Of a DNA stretch of 64,000 nt, positions 21,462 through 35,312 are shown in pieces. Numbering within the stretch: the stretch's first letter is position 1; the number at the start of each line of letters is the position of its first letter. The stretch is from Elmis aenea (Eukaryota > Arthropoda > Insecta > Coleoptera > Elmidae). The position numbers and the translations under genes are program-made. Below the pieces are notes generated by a model. That model ran no database searches. It worked only from the letters and a program-made list of their open reading frames with translations, and was not told where the DNA came from. Location: the NCBI GenBank assembly GCA_947652605.1, contig CANTFG010000119.1, positions 1 to 64,000 on the forward strand, read 5' to 3'.

Positions 21462-22625
21462 GATTTATTTACTCGGTTCATTTATATTAATATCCATTTT
21501 GTATTATAATTTGCTGTTGAGACGAGTTGCAAACGACTATTTTAGTCGGAAGTTAATATTTTTTGTCACCGACTTATTTTTATTCTCTGTTAAAGTAAAG
21601 TAAAGTTGCTACATTGCATGTACTATTACCCTTGAAGGAGAGGTATGGCCTGCGGGAACAATGGTGTATGGTATGCGACGGTCCGTTCACATACTGTGCC
21701 ATAGCGTAGGGGCCCCTACTTTTAGGCCGCTAGATTCACTCCGGTGATCTTTTTTCGTAATAACGTTTTCTTACAAAATGAGACTGAATGGTAAATAAAC
21801 TATCAAAAGAATGTTTTACATTGCAATATGCCTTCAGTGGACATTTAACTCGTTTTACAGCTTTTATAGGTTTATAAAAATGACTGGTAAAAACCTTTTT
21901 CTGGTAACTTTTAAAATCACAGTTTCCACATTACATTTATATAAGAAATTATTTGAGACGTCAATTTCATAGTGCATTCTGGTTAGGTGCGTGACAAACG
22001 CTCCGTATTTTCGGAATCGCATAGAGCAGCCATCGTGCAAACAATTAAAGCTGTTTGCAGTTTATCGGTGCAAGTAATTGTGTAAATCTTATTTTCTTAT
22101 TGTAGTAAATGTTGCGTTGCAGACGCTTCATTTATACATTTTTTGTAAAAAAAAGAATTTTTATTCACCTGCAAAACTCACAGAACACTTCCAACCACAT
22201 AGACATAGACAATGCACAATGAACAAATCTTAAAGAAACCGATACGAAAACGTGTTACAACCCGCAATTCGGTGTATGTGGTGGGATAATTTTACATAAT
22301 TTCCTCATGTAAATGTCCAGTAAGACTGTAAATATAAAGTAATTTTACATAGCATTTTGTAATTTTAATTTTATATTGTAAAATACTTGTAAAGTTCACC
22401 AAAACTTAGTATTTTTACTATTAAACGAATGGAATAAGCCATTTACGTTGTTTTTGTGGTAATTTTTATGTAAACTTACATATTAGCACATGTAACTTAG
22501 GTGTATTTTTACATGCATTTTTTACAGTGTATTTTCAAAAAAAAGGAACCCTGTCCAGATTTGTTTAGACTTGTTTAATGTCAGTCCAAACTTTGACCAT
22601 GGGTGTTTCATATATTATAGTGATT

Positions 22626-23217
22626 ATGCCGTCTAAGAAGCGAAATTACCGTACGTTGGAACAAAAGCGCAACTTTTATCTGAGATTAAGAACAAATGTA
22701 AATTGACTAGTTCGCCAAATCCACCTTATGTGCTCTAATAAGAAGGAAGCAAAAGTTACCCCAACAGTTGCTATGACATTTTCTGAACCAGGAAAATGAA
22801 AATGTCGAAAAACTTAAAAATGTGTCAAGATGGAAAAAATATTTTGTAAATGGTTTTTACAGCAAAGAGGACGAAATCCTCCAATAAGTGGTGTTATTCT
22901 GAAAGAGGAAGCAAAATATTTTTATGCCAAGATTCGAAAACATTGACATACATTTTCCGCTAGCTCGGGATGGTTAAAAAACTTAAGAATCAATATGGTT
23001 TACGTTTTACGACTATGACTGGAGAAAGAAAAAAGATGTTTAAAACCAAAACTAGTTGCTTCCTTTCTACAAAAACTTGCAAACAAAATCGAGGAGTCAA
23101 ATTTAACCCATTGATCAGTGGTATAAACACACTTGTACTGGAAGCTATTACCAGGAAAAACTTACTTTTCAAGTTATGTAAAATCAGCTTTTGTAGGAAA
23201 ACAACAAAGGGAGAATA
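22626..23217 (+). pseudogene. Pogo/Tigger-like transposase remnant, unit 2 copy
   Basis: Same sequence and same stops and frameshift as 3090-3681, so it was already dead before the unit was duplicated. Confidence 0.72.
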
Positions 23218-24077
23218 GCCTTTCTAGGATGTATAAAAGATGTATAATTTAATATTCAGTTGTTTTAATATGCGCTGCTCCTGGTGATGGTTTGTGTTTA
23301 TTAATCCACAGCGTTAAATCACTTCTAAGAACTACCTATTTAATAACTCCTAGAAACCGTGAACATAACTGTCCTTAATTAGTTCACGTTACAGAGACTA
23401 CACTATATTAACAAAATTAAAAGATAAATGAATAATCTACCGCTAAATATAACGTTCATTACTAACTTGTTAAAAAAGTTTTTTTTTTTGTAGATAAATT
23501 TCTTACGCTTTTAACCATAATTGACACTTCATTCAAAAAGGAAAAACAAATACTACCGTAATTCATCGATTCTAAGACGACATCGATTGTAAAACGCACC
23601 TTAATTTCAGTACTACAAACAGAAAAAAATAATCGATTTTAATAATGTAAGACGCCACCGATTCAAAGGTTCACCCTCGTCTTTAGAGACATCTATATAG
23701 TAAAAAAAAGTGCGTCAAAAATTGATAAAATACGGTATTTATTCGAACATGGCGTTCATAAAAAAAAATTAAAAATGACTGCAGTATGTTTGCAACTACG
23801 TGCACCATGAATATATCTGATACCACCAGCGTAGTTGCCATGCGAAATTATAACAACACCCAAACTTTTATATTTTTGTTATTAACACCAAAGAAACTAT
23901 CAAACACACAAAAAATCGCAGAATTTTATCTTTCGCTCCTACTAAGTAAGCTATATCTATGTTTTTAACACGTTTGAATATCGTTAAGAATTGAGTTTTG
24001 TTACATGCAACTTATTGCTGATTTAATTGTTTTTATCTCTTATAATTAGGCAACTTTAACATAGTGGCCCGAATTAA

Positions 24078-24490
24078 CCCTCAACCACTGCTTAAGGGTC
24101 AATTTGACCAATGCTATAAAAAATATTAAATTCGTTTAGCAATGTGTCAAATATTTGGAGGTTAGTGAACAGAATTATAAAAATTTAAAAAAAAAACAAT
24201 TTCACAGGAAGCTTGAAAAGCACATAAATTGTTATATAAGTCGATAAAAAGTAAGCAATTATGTTTGCGTAAAATGTTTGTTCGCAATGGTTCCATCTAA
24301 CTAGCAAACATAGTGTTTAAACTTCGTACAGTTCAAATATTTTTTCAAATATACTTGTTGTAGAAGCATTTACTTGCTAACCTGCACCTTTATACAATAA
24401 AATTCCTAATTTCAAAAAATATTTAGATATGGTCAATTTGATCCATTTACAGAAAGTGCCCATTTAAAATAGACCAACAGTGGTTAAGGA
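24078..24490. mobile_element. piggyBac-like MITE, unit 2 copy
   Basis: Counterpart of 4542-4954 with the same TTAA left flank and decayed right flank. Confidence 0.5.
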
Positions 24491-24725
24491 TCAAGTGACA
24501 TGCCCTGTACACTATGTATAGCAAACTTTTTAATAAGGTCATTTATCATCAGTGGTTAGTTTTTGTCGATATTAAAAATACACCTTTGAAGCTAAAGAAA
24601 TACTTTTCATAACATTTACAATCCTTTATTGACTTTAAGAACTTGCTTATAAATAGCTTTATCTACTACCACTAATGTAAATGCCTCTTACCTACAGCCT
24701 GCATCCATAGTAAGTGAGTCTTAAC

Positions 24726-26273
24726 CAGTGACGGACTGGGAACAAAAACCGGCCCGGGCATTCAGATTATAGAGGCCCACAGCCAGGGTTGGTCAAAATT
24801 TGATTTTTATTTAAAAAATCAACAATCATTGATTTAAATTTAAAAAATCAACAACTTTTGATGTTTTTTTTTTTTTAAACTTGACTATTAGTTTTCCTTT
24901 TCACAACTAATTTATTCATTTTTCACGTTACGTTATATTCTCTAAACAGCGTCATTAAAAAAGAATGCAAAAAATGGAATAATTTCTTATTATGAATTTT
25001 ATTGTTAACTTTTTTAGTTCTTTATAAAAGTTGGTGCATTACCTCAAACTAATTTTAAGATGAAATTTTTTTATAAAAATTCATACAACACTAAATTTTA
25101 CCTATTTCAGATATATTCACAAGAGTAATGTGCCCTTATTGAAGAGGTACAAAAAAAACTCAGGAGGAAAGATTATTTAGAATTAAAAATAAAACCAAAT
25201 GTAAAATTTAACGTTAAAATTCCAATTTTTATTTTTGAAGCAAGTAATTTTAACATTAAAAAAAACTGCAACAAATGGAAAAGCTTTTTATTATCGGTCT
25301 CTCAAAAAATTTTATTCTTAGGAAAAGTTGGTGCATGGTCTAAAACTAATTTTGAGTTTCAAAAAAATTCAATAAAAATTGAAATAACATTAGATTTTAA
25401 CGATTTTAGAAATATTTTTGCAAGAGTAAAGTGCTAGTATTTTAAGAATTCTAAAAAAGTTCCAAAAAAACTTTTTTGAAAACCTATAATACGGGCACTT
25501 TACTCTTGCGAATACTTCTAAAATCGCTAAAATCTAGTGCAGGGGTTCCCAAAGTTTTGACCAGGAGGGACAAATTTTAAACTTCGAATATTTGGCGGGC
25601 CAAAAAAAAAGTGTTTTTGAGACTTTGATTTGTGGAGAACCAACAAAAACTCGAAATGTCAAAACATGTAGATATATATAATTTTTTTGTGAAAAGCAAA
25701 TTATCTGGTATGAATTCAAGATGGCGGATTGTCTGACATCGCGCGGGCCGTATTTTTAGGGTTCGCGGGCCGCATTTGTCATCTAGTGTCATGCATTTTT
25801 CTTGATATTTTTCCAGCTTAAAATTAGTTTTAGAGCATGCATCAACTTTTACTACCCACTAAAAGCTCTATATGGTAAATACTTACACAGACTTAATAAA
25901 CTCGCATCAATATATTTATTACGAATCTATTTGTTAAACAATGTGTTTTATAAAATAAGCATATTATGAAACTACTATTTACACATACACACGCCATCTA
26001 TAGCTATAGGCTTCAGGGTTCGGATAATATCGGGACTATTTCTGAAGCACGACTGGCGCGATCAAACATACGACGCTATTGCGTATTGTGGAGCCCCAGA
26101 AAAATATTAAGATTGAATACGGCCCGTATTAAACGGGCAAATGTTATAATCATAATTTTTGCGCTCCTTATACTTCAGCGCCGAACTTATTAATCCCGTA
26201 GCTTAGACCGGCCCATTCGGGCACCGGACCTCCGGGCATTTGCCCGAACTGCCCGATGGCCAGTCCGGGCCTG
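24726..26273. mobile_element. hAT-like family 1 element copy a, unit 2
   Basis: Counterpart of 5190-6737, flanked by GTCTTAAC. The GC-rich right end differs from units 1 and 3 by two substitutions four bases apart (26228 and 26232). Confidence 0.88.
25540..25780. mobile_element. 241-bp hAT-like MITE, unit 2 copy
   Basis: Counterpart of 6004-6244; uninterrupted here, unlike in unit 3. Confidence 0.78.
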
Positions 26274-26586
26274 GTCTTAACGCACGGTAAGCAAAACGCT
26301 CACTTGGCTAGAAAGATGGAAGTAGCCTTAAGTCAAATTTGGCAAGACAACGTAATTACATGTGTATATTGGCCAGAAAGCCGTTAAAATCGTAGGTATT
26401 ATGTGTTCGTAGAAAAAATAAGCTACATAACACGAGTTCTAAAGCAATTACGCACTCGTGGAAATACGCACTCGCCGCTACGTGGTTCCGTGCGTAACTT
26501 TTCCACTCGTGCGTAATATGCTTCTCACAACTCTTGTTATGTAATATACCATTTTGTTCTATTACAACAAACATGTAAATAGGGTT

Positions 26587-28235
26587 AAATATGAGTCGCC
26601 TAGATGCAAACTCGGTTATATCCATTTTGGGTGCAAATTAAACTGACAGTGCCATCTTGTAGAGAATCGAATTCTCTGTGAATATAGATATACCCTGACA
26701 TTCAAAACCGACTAAAACATGTGCTCCACACCGTTTAAATGCAAAGGTCCAATGCAAAACCGGGCAATTCCTATTTTACATAGTAGCATAAACGACTAAA
26801 TCAATATCGATGCAAAATCGGTTATATCCAATGGCAAAATTTATCTTTAGCTACAAATACGGTTAAATCCATTTTCATAGGTTTTACGAATTATTTTAAG
26901 CTTAAAACAAGTTAGAGTTGTTGTGTGCAAGCAAGCACGTGTTTGAAAGAAGATGGATCCAGAGCGATTTGTAAGTTTAAAGTTCCCAAAGGAATGCCCG
27001 TGCTAAAGCTTTCTTTGGGCTTCTGAAGGAAGAGAGGAAAGATTTACTCACCATTTCGTCAGAAAAATTTAGTGCTCCCAAAAATACCTGACCAAATTAC
27101 GTATTATAATTGTCAATTTTATATTTACAATTTTTACGGTTGTTGTGGGATCGTCAAAAAGCAAATTGTCTCCCCAAAATGTTTTCATCTACACTTGGTT
27201 TGAACACGAAAGTTCAAAATCTTCTAATGAAATTGTATCAGCAGTATATGACTACATTAGTAAAATTGAAATTGATGATGATACGAGGGAGATTCGTTTA
27301 ATGGCCGACGGGTGTACTGGACAAAATAAGAACAGCTGGATGATTGCAATGGCTTGTAAATGGTTTTCGTAAGCGCCAAAACAAATTAATACAATACAGC
27401 TAATTTTCCCTGTCACTCGGCACTCATATCTACCATCAGATCGCGTATTTGCTCAGATGGAGAAACAGGTTCGTAAAAAAGATACCATAATAGATCTAAA
27501 AGACTATATCAACATTTTCAAAGTTCGTGGTACTGTGAAGAGACTCGCAGAAGATTGGACGGTATTTGACAATTTGACTGGAGGAACGCTATAAAAAATG
27601 TGATGAAACCAACAAGCTGTTTACCTTTTAAGCTATCCTCTTGAAAAAGATTTGTTCTAAGCAGAAGTAAAAAAGGAAACATTTTTGTGAAAGGTAAAAT
27701 GAATTATAAAAATGATACTGCAGTGGCTCAATCAATTTGTAAAAAGGGAAAAACCCTTTAGATGATCGCTCCAAAGTTTTTACAAGTAGGCAATCGGCCC
27801 ATCAAGCAACAAAAAAAGAATGTAAATGAGTTACTAATCAAACATTTTGGAAAAGATTGGCTCTCAAAGTCAGAAGAATATAAATTAAATTTTCATATAA
27901 ATATACATTATAAATTCTGTTACCGATAACAATGGTACAGATAAAGTAAACGGTTTATGATATTATTAAATGAATGATTTGTTTTTAATTCAAATCCGGA
28001 CAAATCCTGAATTAGCTGCAAAAGTGGCTAAATGCGTGCTTAATTTTCATTTTTCTCTTAAACGATTTGAGTTTGTTTTTTGAGGTTCCGGTGGATTATT
28101 CTTAATATTTTTTCTTAATTTTGTCAACAAAAACAATAATTTTAACTAAACTGTGCAAGTGGTTATAGTTTTTCTCAATTATCTCATTTTCAATAAAAGT
28201 GGAGATAGTCAGTTTTGCATCTAGGCGACTCATAT
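26587..28235. mobile_element. Inverted-repeat element with DUF7869-like gene, unit 2 copy
   Basis: Counterpart of 7051-8699. Confidence 0.65.
26953..27929 (+). pseudogene. DUF7869-like transposase pseudogene, unit 2 copy
   Basis: Same lesions as 7417-8393, including the TAA after KWFS at 27370. Confidence 0.68.
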
Positions 28236-29130
28236 TTGTTCCGTTTAACAAATAACACAACCCTATAAGTAAATAATATAAACTTGATCTGTAAATCTTT
28301 ACAATAAAATAAATGCTTAATAATGAGTTAAGCCAACAAATAAAAATAAGCAAGTACACAGAATTTGCATTTACTAACCTAATTTTACGTTCAACTGAAA
28401 ATCTGGGCTTAACCAAATTAGAAATGTTTAATTGTCTCTGCTGTGCTTATTTGTATGGATAACGTGTGTCGGATGGAACGTTAAGCATTTGTAAAACTGC
28501 AAGAATCAAGACTACTGGAGGACGATAAAACTCGCATGGCAAAGTTTCCCTTTCTCATTTATTTTAATACTGCAGTCAACAGCCAGTGCCACCCCAAGTG
28601 TAGAGTTCAACAATTACGCTTCTCTAAAACAGAGTCATTCCTTTTCGTTGCTCTTTTATACGACTAACCGACAGTTGGAACGTGTCCACTTCCGAAGTTC
28701 ATTGCTTAAAAAAAAACTTCTTGACACTTTTCCAATTGCAGCGACAGCAATTTATTTATATTTTGCATTTAAATTAGTTTTGAATTAGAACTTCAGCAGA
28801 AAAATGTCTATTAACATAAGGAATAATTTCTCGAGCTATAAAACAAGTGTTTTATGCATAAATATAAAGGAGTCGACTCGGTATGTTTTTAAATGATTTT
28901 ATTTATGTGCCCTGAGTTTAATTTGGCGTTTAAAGTTGTATAATACTTCCTAATTAGACCGTTTTAATAATGTTGAAGAGAGTATGAAAAAATATTACGT
29001 TAATGAACGCTAAATTACGCAACAAACGTTTAGTAATCGTAACAAAAAAGTTAAATGCGATAAATTCAAGCTAAGTCAACGATAATAAACATTTTATAAA
29101 TCATACAAATTCAAATATTGTCACATTTTT

Positions 29131-29574
29131 AGGGATTGTAATACCGGTAAACCGGTTTACCGGTAAATCGCAAGAAATACTCTTCAAATTTTACCGGTAA
29201 TTTGCCAGTTTTTTACCGGTAACTCCGGTAATTTTACAATATCTTTCTAATTATGATAAAAATCTAAATCAAATAATCGAAAAAAAATTAACGTGTTTTC
29301 AAAGAGAAAAAAAAATGGAAATCATACAAATGGCATATGATTGTTTACTCACTACACGACTAGGGATTGTAATAAATCGCAAAAAATGTTCTTCAAATTT
29401 AACCGGTAATTTGCCAGTTTTTTACCGGTAATTCCGGTAATTTTACAATATCTTTCTAATCATGATAAAAATCTAAATCAAATATTCGAAAAAAAATTGA
29501 CGTATTTTCAAAGAGAAAAAATAAGGGGAAAGCCTACAAATGGCATATGATTGTTTGATTGTTTACTCACTACT
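29131..29574. repeat. Tandem 231-bp hAT-like ends, unit 2 copy
   Basis: Counterpart of 9595-10038. Confidence 0.6.
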
Positions 29575-29655
29575 CGACCAACAAGTGTAGTAGAATCCGA
29601 AAAAGCTTTTTTATTTTGTACAAAAATTAGGTCGCAATTAGGAGACGACAGTTAA
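29575..29655 (+). pseudogene. hAT C-terminal remnant, unit 2 copy
   Basis: Counterpart of 10039-10119. Confidence 0.6.
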
Positions 29656-29779
29656 AATAAATTATATTTTCTACGTGGTCAAATTTTAAGAAAAGTTTAA
29701 AATAAAAAATATTGTCAATAGTTTGACAACATAGGTATATTATGTTAAATTATTTTATATTTTATGTTCTGAATAGTTT

Positions 29780-29871
29780 TATTTTCATGTGTTTTTTGTA
29801 ATGCTGGATTTTATTTTTTGTAATATTTTTATTTTATATATTATATATTGTCATTTTATATATATATATAT
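29780..29871. repeat. Left 92-bp direct repeat flanking the unit 2 insertion
   Basis: It corresponds to unit 1 bases 10244-10335, from TATTTTCATGTG to part-way through the TA tract. The same 92 bases occur again at 41134-41225. Confidence 0.88.
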
Positions 29872-30224
29872 GATCTCTGAACTAAGTGGCGTCCATCAAC
29901 ATCCCTCGCACATTACATGTGGCGTCCCGTTACTAAGTGGACTCCGTATACGGACGCCACATAGTTTCTCTATTGAAACGGACTTTAAAGCACCGGTACT
30001 GTGACTGGAATTAATTTTAGAGGGACGCCAAAAATCCGAGATTTTGTACAATTTGAATATTATAGTTGGACCGTTGGCCGTTCTTGGATCGTGCGCTCGC
30101 GTCGCGTGTATATCGGAAGGGTATATATATTTTTTCGATTCACAGTGGAAGTGGCATCCAGGATATCGGCAATATATGTTTGTGTGAATTGTAAATTAAA
30201 TATGCTGTGCGGCAACCATTAAAA

Positions 30225-31883
30225 AATACAAAATTAGAGCAATTTGAAATTTGTTGATTCTGTAACTTTTACTGCCATTATTAACGTTTTTAATGATTAA
30301 CAACAATAAAGTTTGATAACAAACTGACAGTAGTGTCATGTACTATCATGATTTTGTGAACGTTATTTTAGTTATTATATTAATATTATTTAAAACAACC
30401 AACCTTACATATAGAAATGTTTTGAAATGCAGTTTTCTATTCTACATCCAAAAATTTCAAAAATACAGAATTTTATTGATAGGTATTTAAAAGTAATTTT
30501 GTTGCGGTTTATAATGTAATTTTGTTGGAAAAGGTTTAAATTAGCTTCTACTACACATTTTTTGACAATATTCATTTAAACCTTATTCCCATTTTTTTAA
30601 TGAAAATAATAATAATAATAATAACTAACTATATGTATATGAATTTATAGGTACTAACGATATAAAAAAAGTAGAATACAAATGTATCTAACGATGGTTG
30701 ATACAGCTTAAGTAAATTCCAAATAGGAAAGGTTTGAAAATGTACAAAAAAAATATAATGTAGAGTGAAGCCGTTTTTCAAAATTTTTTATTTGTGATTT
30801 AAGTCCGTGCGTGACTTAAAACTGATTATTTTTGTGTAAAATTAATATCGCCGTTTTTATGATAATTTACGGGCATCAACACAATATTTAATAAACTTGA
30901 AGGCTTTGAAAATATTACGAAAATATGTTTTAAATAAAGGACACAAAAAAGTATTTGTCATTATTTATTGTTCCATTAGTTTTCAAATACATAAATAAGT
31001 TTATATTGCTTGGAAAAGAACCGAGTCGACTTTTTGGTGAGTTTGAAGCATTGTTATTTTTAGTGTTGCACTTGTTCATTGTTACATTTTATGGGGGTGT
31101 CATATAAATTCGACACTATGATTTATTTTATTGTTGTGACAAACTAATTTGTCAAAAAATGGTAGAAGGTTTTTAACGCAAAATTACTGTGTAAAGCGCA
31201 ACAAAATTACTTCCAAATAAAAATACATTTAAAGTATGTGTAATGCTATAATTCAAGCAAAGTGGTGCTAATTTAAATATGTCATTATTCACTCCACAAA
31301 TTTTGAGTTAAAACGTACCAAAAATATTTCATACATTGTCTATGTATAAAGATATTGCCTTTTAATTAAAAATTATTTTAAGATATTTTTTTAACTAAAT
31401 AAATACATCCATACATTTTGTTAAGTTACGGTACTAATGTGTGGTATATGTTAACTGTTTCGTTCACTTATTTTAATTTGTTAATCACATATAACTATTA
31501 TTGAATAATAAAGCTGATTTAAAATTTCAACCCTATTGCCGTTTATTTAAGGAGTTTATTGACTTTATGGTAAAAAATTTAAAAAAAAGGTAAGTAATGT
31601 TTAATTAGGTAAGTAATGCATATTTATTTTTTTATGTGATATTAGCCCGTACTTGTAAGGCGTGTTATTTTATATTTTACCTCATCCTGTTTCCTATATA
31701 ACTTTTTTTTCTGACCTACATTTCTTACCTAAATTACCTAATATGTTTATCTCCATGAATTTGGCCCGAACTTAGGAAGCACACAATAAAAATCGATAAA
31801 CAAAACTTCGAAAAAATGAAAAGGTTTTATTACTTTAAGTATAGTATTAACTAATACTGTTAAAACAATTATATACCCTATAC
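30225..31883. other. Anonymous AT-rich interior of element A
   Basis: No coding motifs were found. An (AAT)n tract lies near 30607-30622. Confidence 0.4.
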
Positions 31884-32588
31884 CGGGTGATTTAGTTTGA
31901 CTGTAGCACCCCTATAACTTTTTAATTATTGAAAATTACCCCCAACAAACCTTATATTTTTCGAAACGGCGACAAATTTTCTATCAAGTGATGTGCATTT
32001 GTCATCTCTACGATGAAGTATGTCAAATTCGCGATAGGCAACTGTTTTTTTTTAAAATTACATAGTATACATGTTTTTGTTGATTCGGATAGAAAATGTA
32101 ATTCTGAATCCGACCATGTATTAAAAAAGTATGCATACATAAGAAAATTTTCGAGAAAAATCAGTTTAAAGTTTATTCAAATTGTAGCAAACAGTCTATT
32201 TAACATAACAAAAAAACTATCGGATCTTAAATATTATACTATAACAATCAATGGAAATATATTAAAAATAAATTTTTAGTAAAAATAAAAGCAAATAATA
32301 AACGTGTATTAAAGCAGTTACAAATAGAGGACAACTGCGTTTGGAAGCGGGGGGCGGTCACTTTGATTACATTTTCTATCCGAATCAACAATAAAATGTA
32401 TACTATGTAATTTAGGAAAAAAATTAGTTGCCTATCGCGGATTTGACATACGTCATCGTAGACATGACAAATGCACATCACTTAATAGAAAATTTGTCGC
32501 CGTTTCCAAAAATATAAGGTTTGTTGAAACTATTTTCAATAATTAAAAAGTTATAGCACCCCTATAACAGTCAAACTGAATCACCCGG
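31884..32588. mobile_element. 705-bp palindromic MITE with CCGGGTG ends at a TA site
   Basis: It begins CCGGGTGATTTAGTTTGACTG and ends AGTCAAACTGAATCACCCGG, with TA on each side (31882-31883 and 32589-32590). Arms of more than 200 bp match in inverse, including AACGGCGACAAATTTTCTAT and AAATTCGCGATAGGCAACTG. Open frames of 62-88 codons on both strands are products of the palindrome. Confidence 0.85.
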
Positions 32589-33023
32589 TATTGATTTTTA
32601 TATAAGGAGTTCATTTGCATTTTAAATTTCACAAAAACCATAATTTTACCGCCAGGATAAATACTTGTGAGTTTTGATGATAAACTTATTTACTAATATT
32701 CATTGCTTTATTCCCTTAAATTACAAAATTTAAGTCAGTAGCAGGTTAGGCACACTTTTATGATAGGGCTTTAAACCACACATAAAATACAATTCGTTTC
32801 ATTCAGAACTAAGGCAGTAAATCTCCAATGATTCTTTTTGAATAAGTACTAAAAAAACGACATGTCGTAAATCTTATTTGTACATTACCCTTTTTACTTC
32901 AATTTTTTTTTTAAAAAAAACCCCTTCGGTCTTCAACATTCGTAGCGCTTGTAATAGCTGTCTTTACTTCAGTTTTTTTTCGTAATAAATTTTTTTTAAA
33001 ACAGTTGTAAACATATCCCAAAT

Positions 33024-33098
33024 CAGTGTTCTCCCCAGAATTTATTTTTTGCCGGGCGGACGCAAAAGGTTGCCGGGCGCCCCCCCTCGCCCCCAATG
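33024..33098. mobile_element. Single hAT-like terminus
   Basis: CAGTGTTCTCCCCAGAATTT is followed by GC-rich GCCGGGCGGACGC and a C-rich tract, the look of a hAT end. No matching right end was found, so the element is truncated or diverged. Confidence 0.4.
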
Positions 33099-33291
33099 AA
33101 TTTTCGGTCTTATTATTTTATAATTACATATAATTTTGTATTATTAGTTTTTAAATTTACACAAATATTTTGTTCCAAACAAAATTATTTATTTGTAATA
33201 AATATCGCATTTTAAACAATAATATAATACAATTTAATTTAAGGAATTTTAAGAATTTAAAGAAACTTTGTTTAACTAAATAAAAAACAAA

Positions 33292-33420
33292 CTATTCGCT
33301 AAAAGAACCTTCGTCCTCTTCAACTTCCTGGTTTGAAACCAAAGTTGTTTTAGATTGCTTTTCATTGTTTTGAGCACTTTCTTGTTTTTTAAAAAAACTA
33401 AATAAATTAGTCTGATTTGA
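33292..33420 (-). pseudogene. Short exon-like remnant, possibly of a hAT-type gene
   Basis: The minus-strand frame reads SNQTNLFSFFKKQESAQ, continues Lys/Gln/Ser-rich and ends EEDEGSFSE before a stop. It is preceded by an AG that could be an acceptor. An LFSFFKK-type start followed by an acidic stretch is seen near the N-terminus of some domesticated and native hAT-family proteins. With 42 codons and no partner exon this is tentative. Nothing else coding is seen from 32600 to 34050. Confidence 0.25.
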
Positions 33421-35312
33421 CTTTAAAGTTATTATTCATGTCTGAAGTATAAAATAAAATTAATAATTAACAGTGTGGTATCTTTATATGTTCAAAACTT
33501 ATTGATTTAATGGAAATATGACATAATTTTTTTGCTAAACAATTTATAGATTTGATAGTGGCCAATAAATAATAAGCAGTAACAGTTGTTCTCTATTACC
33601 TTAACTATAATATACAGAGGAAAACGCATACACACATACAAGTACGCTGGATGCACACACATTGTTAAAAAACACAAGAAAATTTTGACCAATTTACATT
33701 AATTTAAATATTTAGAAATAGTTAGTACGGCGTTATACCCGTACTAAAGCTAATGAAAAGCAGAACAACGCAGGACGTCACTTGGTACGTAATTTTTTAA
33801 AGTGTATACGTTGCGGACGCCTCATAATTGGTATTTTATATAGAGGTTATTTATTGCGTTGATTATACGGACTTCAAATATCACGCAAATTGTATGAAAA
33901 TTTGTATCACAATTTTGTATTGCACCATCGCCATCTGTTTGTAAAGGTGATAAAACGGAATATACATTAAACAGATTTCATATATTCCAGCTCAATCTAG
34001 TGGACGCCAAAATACTGCAACACATGTTGGACGCCACATGGATAGTGAGATGTATATATATATTTGCACGGCTATCTTACTCGCCTCCATACGTACAAAT
34101 GACGCACAGGCCTCCACCTTAAGGGATCGGTTAATCTGTGTGTATTCTGCAGAAAATAATTAAATAATGTAGCACTAATGCCGGCGGCAAAAGAGGGGAA
34201 ACGATTTTTTATTTTAATTATATACAAAAAAAGTGATAAACACAAAATAGTAACTGAACTCCACTCATAGAAAGGTTAAGTCGCCTCCGGAGTATATAAA
34301 ACACTAAAGACGTATGTTAAAGTTGCCTCCAGCAACGTTGCCATCATTCTGCAAGCTTAGTAGCATTGAGAAGCTATGTATCATATCCCAATCGGTGAAT
34401 ATATGCTTGACGCGCGAATTGTAAACCATCAAGTATGTAGGTAATTTCGATTGTGATTGTTGGATAATTCGTGTCAATTAATAGTTTTGAACTATGTAGG
34501 TAATATTTTATTTTAATAACGCATCGTACGTCATGTATTTGTTAAACCTTTAACTGAACAAATTATATGCAAACTCTTTAGTGACAGTTATGTAAATTAT
34601 AAAGGAGATATTTTAATTATACCGATTTTGACTTATCAATATTTTTACATACAGGATGTCTTTTTTTGATAGTATCAGGGATGAAAAACGTAACGTAACG
34701 ATACCCGATAACTTATAATAACGATTCAACTTTCATTTTTTATACAATAACGTAACGATATTTTTATAACGTTATACAGGGTGGTGCTTTTTTCGATGCT
34801 CACCATTGCTATCTTGGAAACGGTAAGAGATACAAGGTCGTTTAAATTAGAGAAAAGTTGTACATTTTTATGGCGATTAAGAATCTGGATATTTTGATTC
34901 GTTTTTGTTTTATTACAAAAAAACTGAAAAATGTGATTTAAGAAAAATATTATTATCTTCCCTACCACTGACTCTATTTCATTTAAACTTGCTCACTTTA
35001 TGTTTTTGACCGTCCTGGGTTTGATGACCTTAACAGAAATTTCAAGTTGCGATAGTCAACTTTTTTATTTCTTATGGCCGCCATATTGGATTTTTCCACC
35101 ATCAGACAGATAAAAAAATTAGCTTTTCAAATTGGTAACCAAAAAACCTTTTTTCTTTCAAAAAACTTGTTGAAATTTGAAAATTTGTATAAATAATCTA
35201 CAAAATCGAGAATGCTCTGAAAAACAATTGAAACTATGATATCAATAATAGTGACAGATTGCGTGCAAGTGACGTACGTAGAGTTTCTTTATCGTCTTTT
35301 TTGATTATCAAG

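Larger units (their letters stand above)
29872..34052. mobile_element. Putative large non-autonomous element A (GTGGCGTCC subterminal motifs)
   Basis: The left end reads GATCTCTGAACTAAGTGGCG and the right end, reverse-complemented, reads CATCTCACTATCCATGTGGC, both running into GTCCA and both abutting TATATA. GTGGCGTCC or its complement recurs near 29888, 29923, 29952, 30022, 33818, 34011 and 34028, clustered at the two ends. I infer a DNA transposon of about 4.2 kb with subterminal binding sites. No transposase was found, and 71-73-codon frames at 29789-30222 cross the junction and are not genes. Confidence 0.45.

Noticed and set aside
32013..32481. Opposed 77-88-codon frames
   Set aside because: They mirror each other because the sequence is a palindromic MITE.
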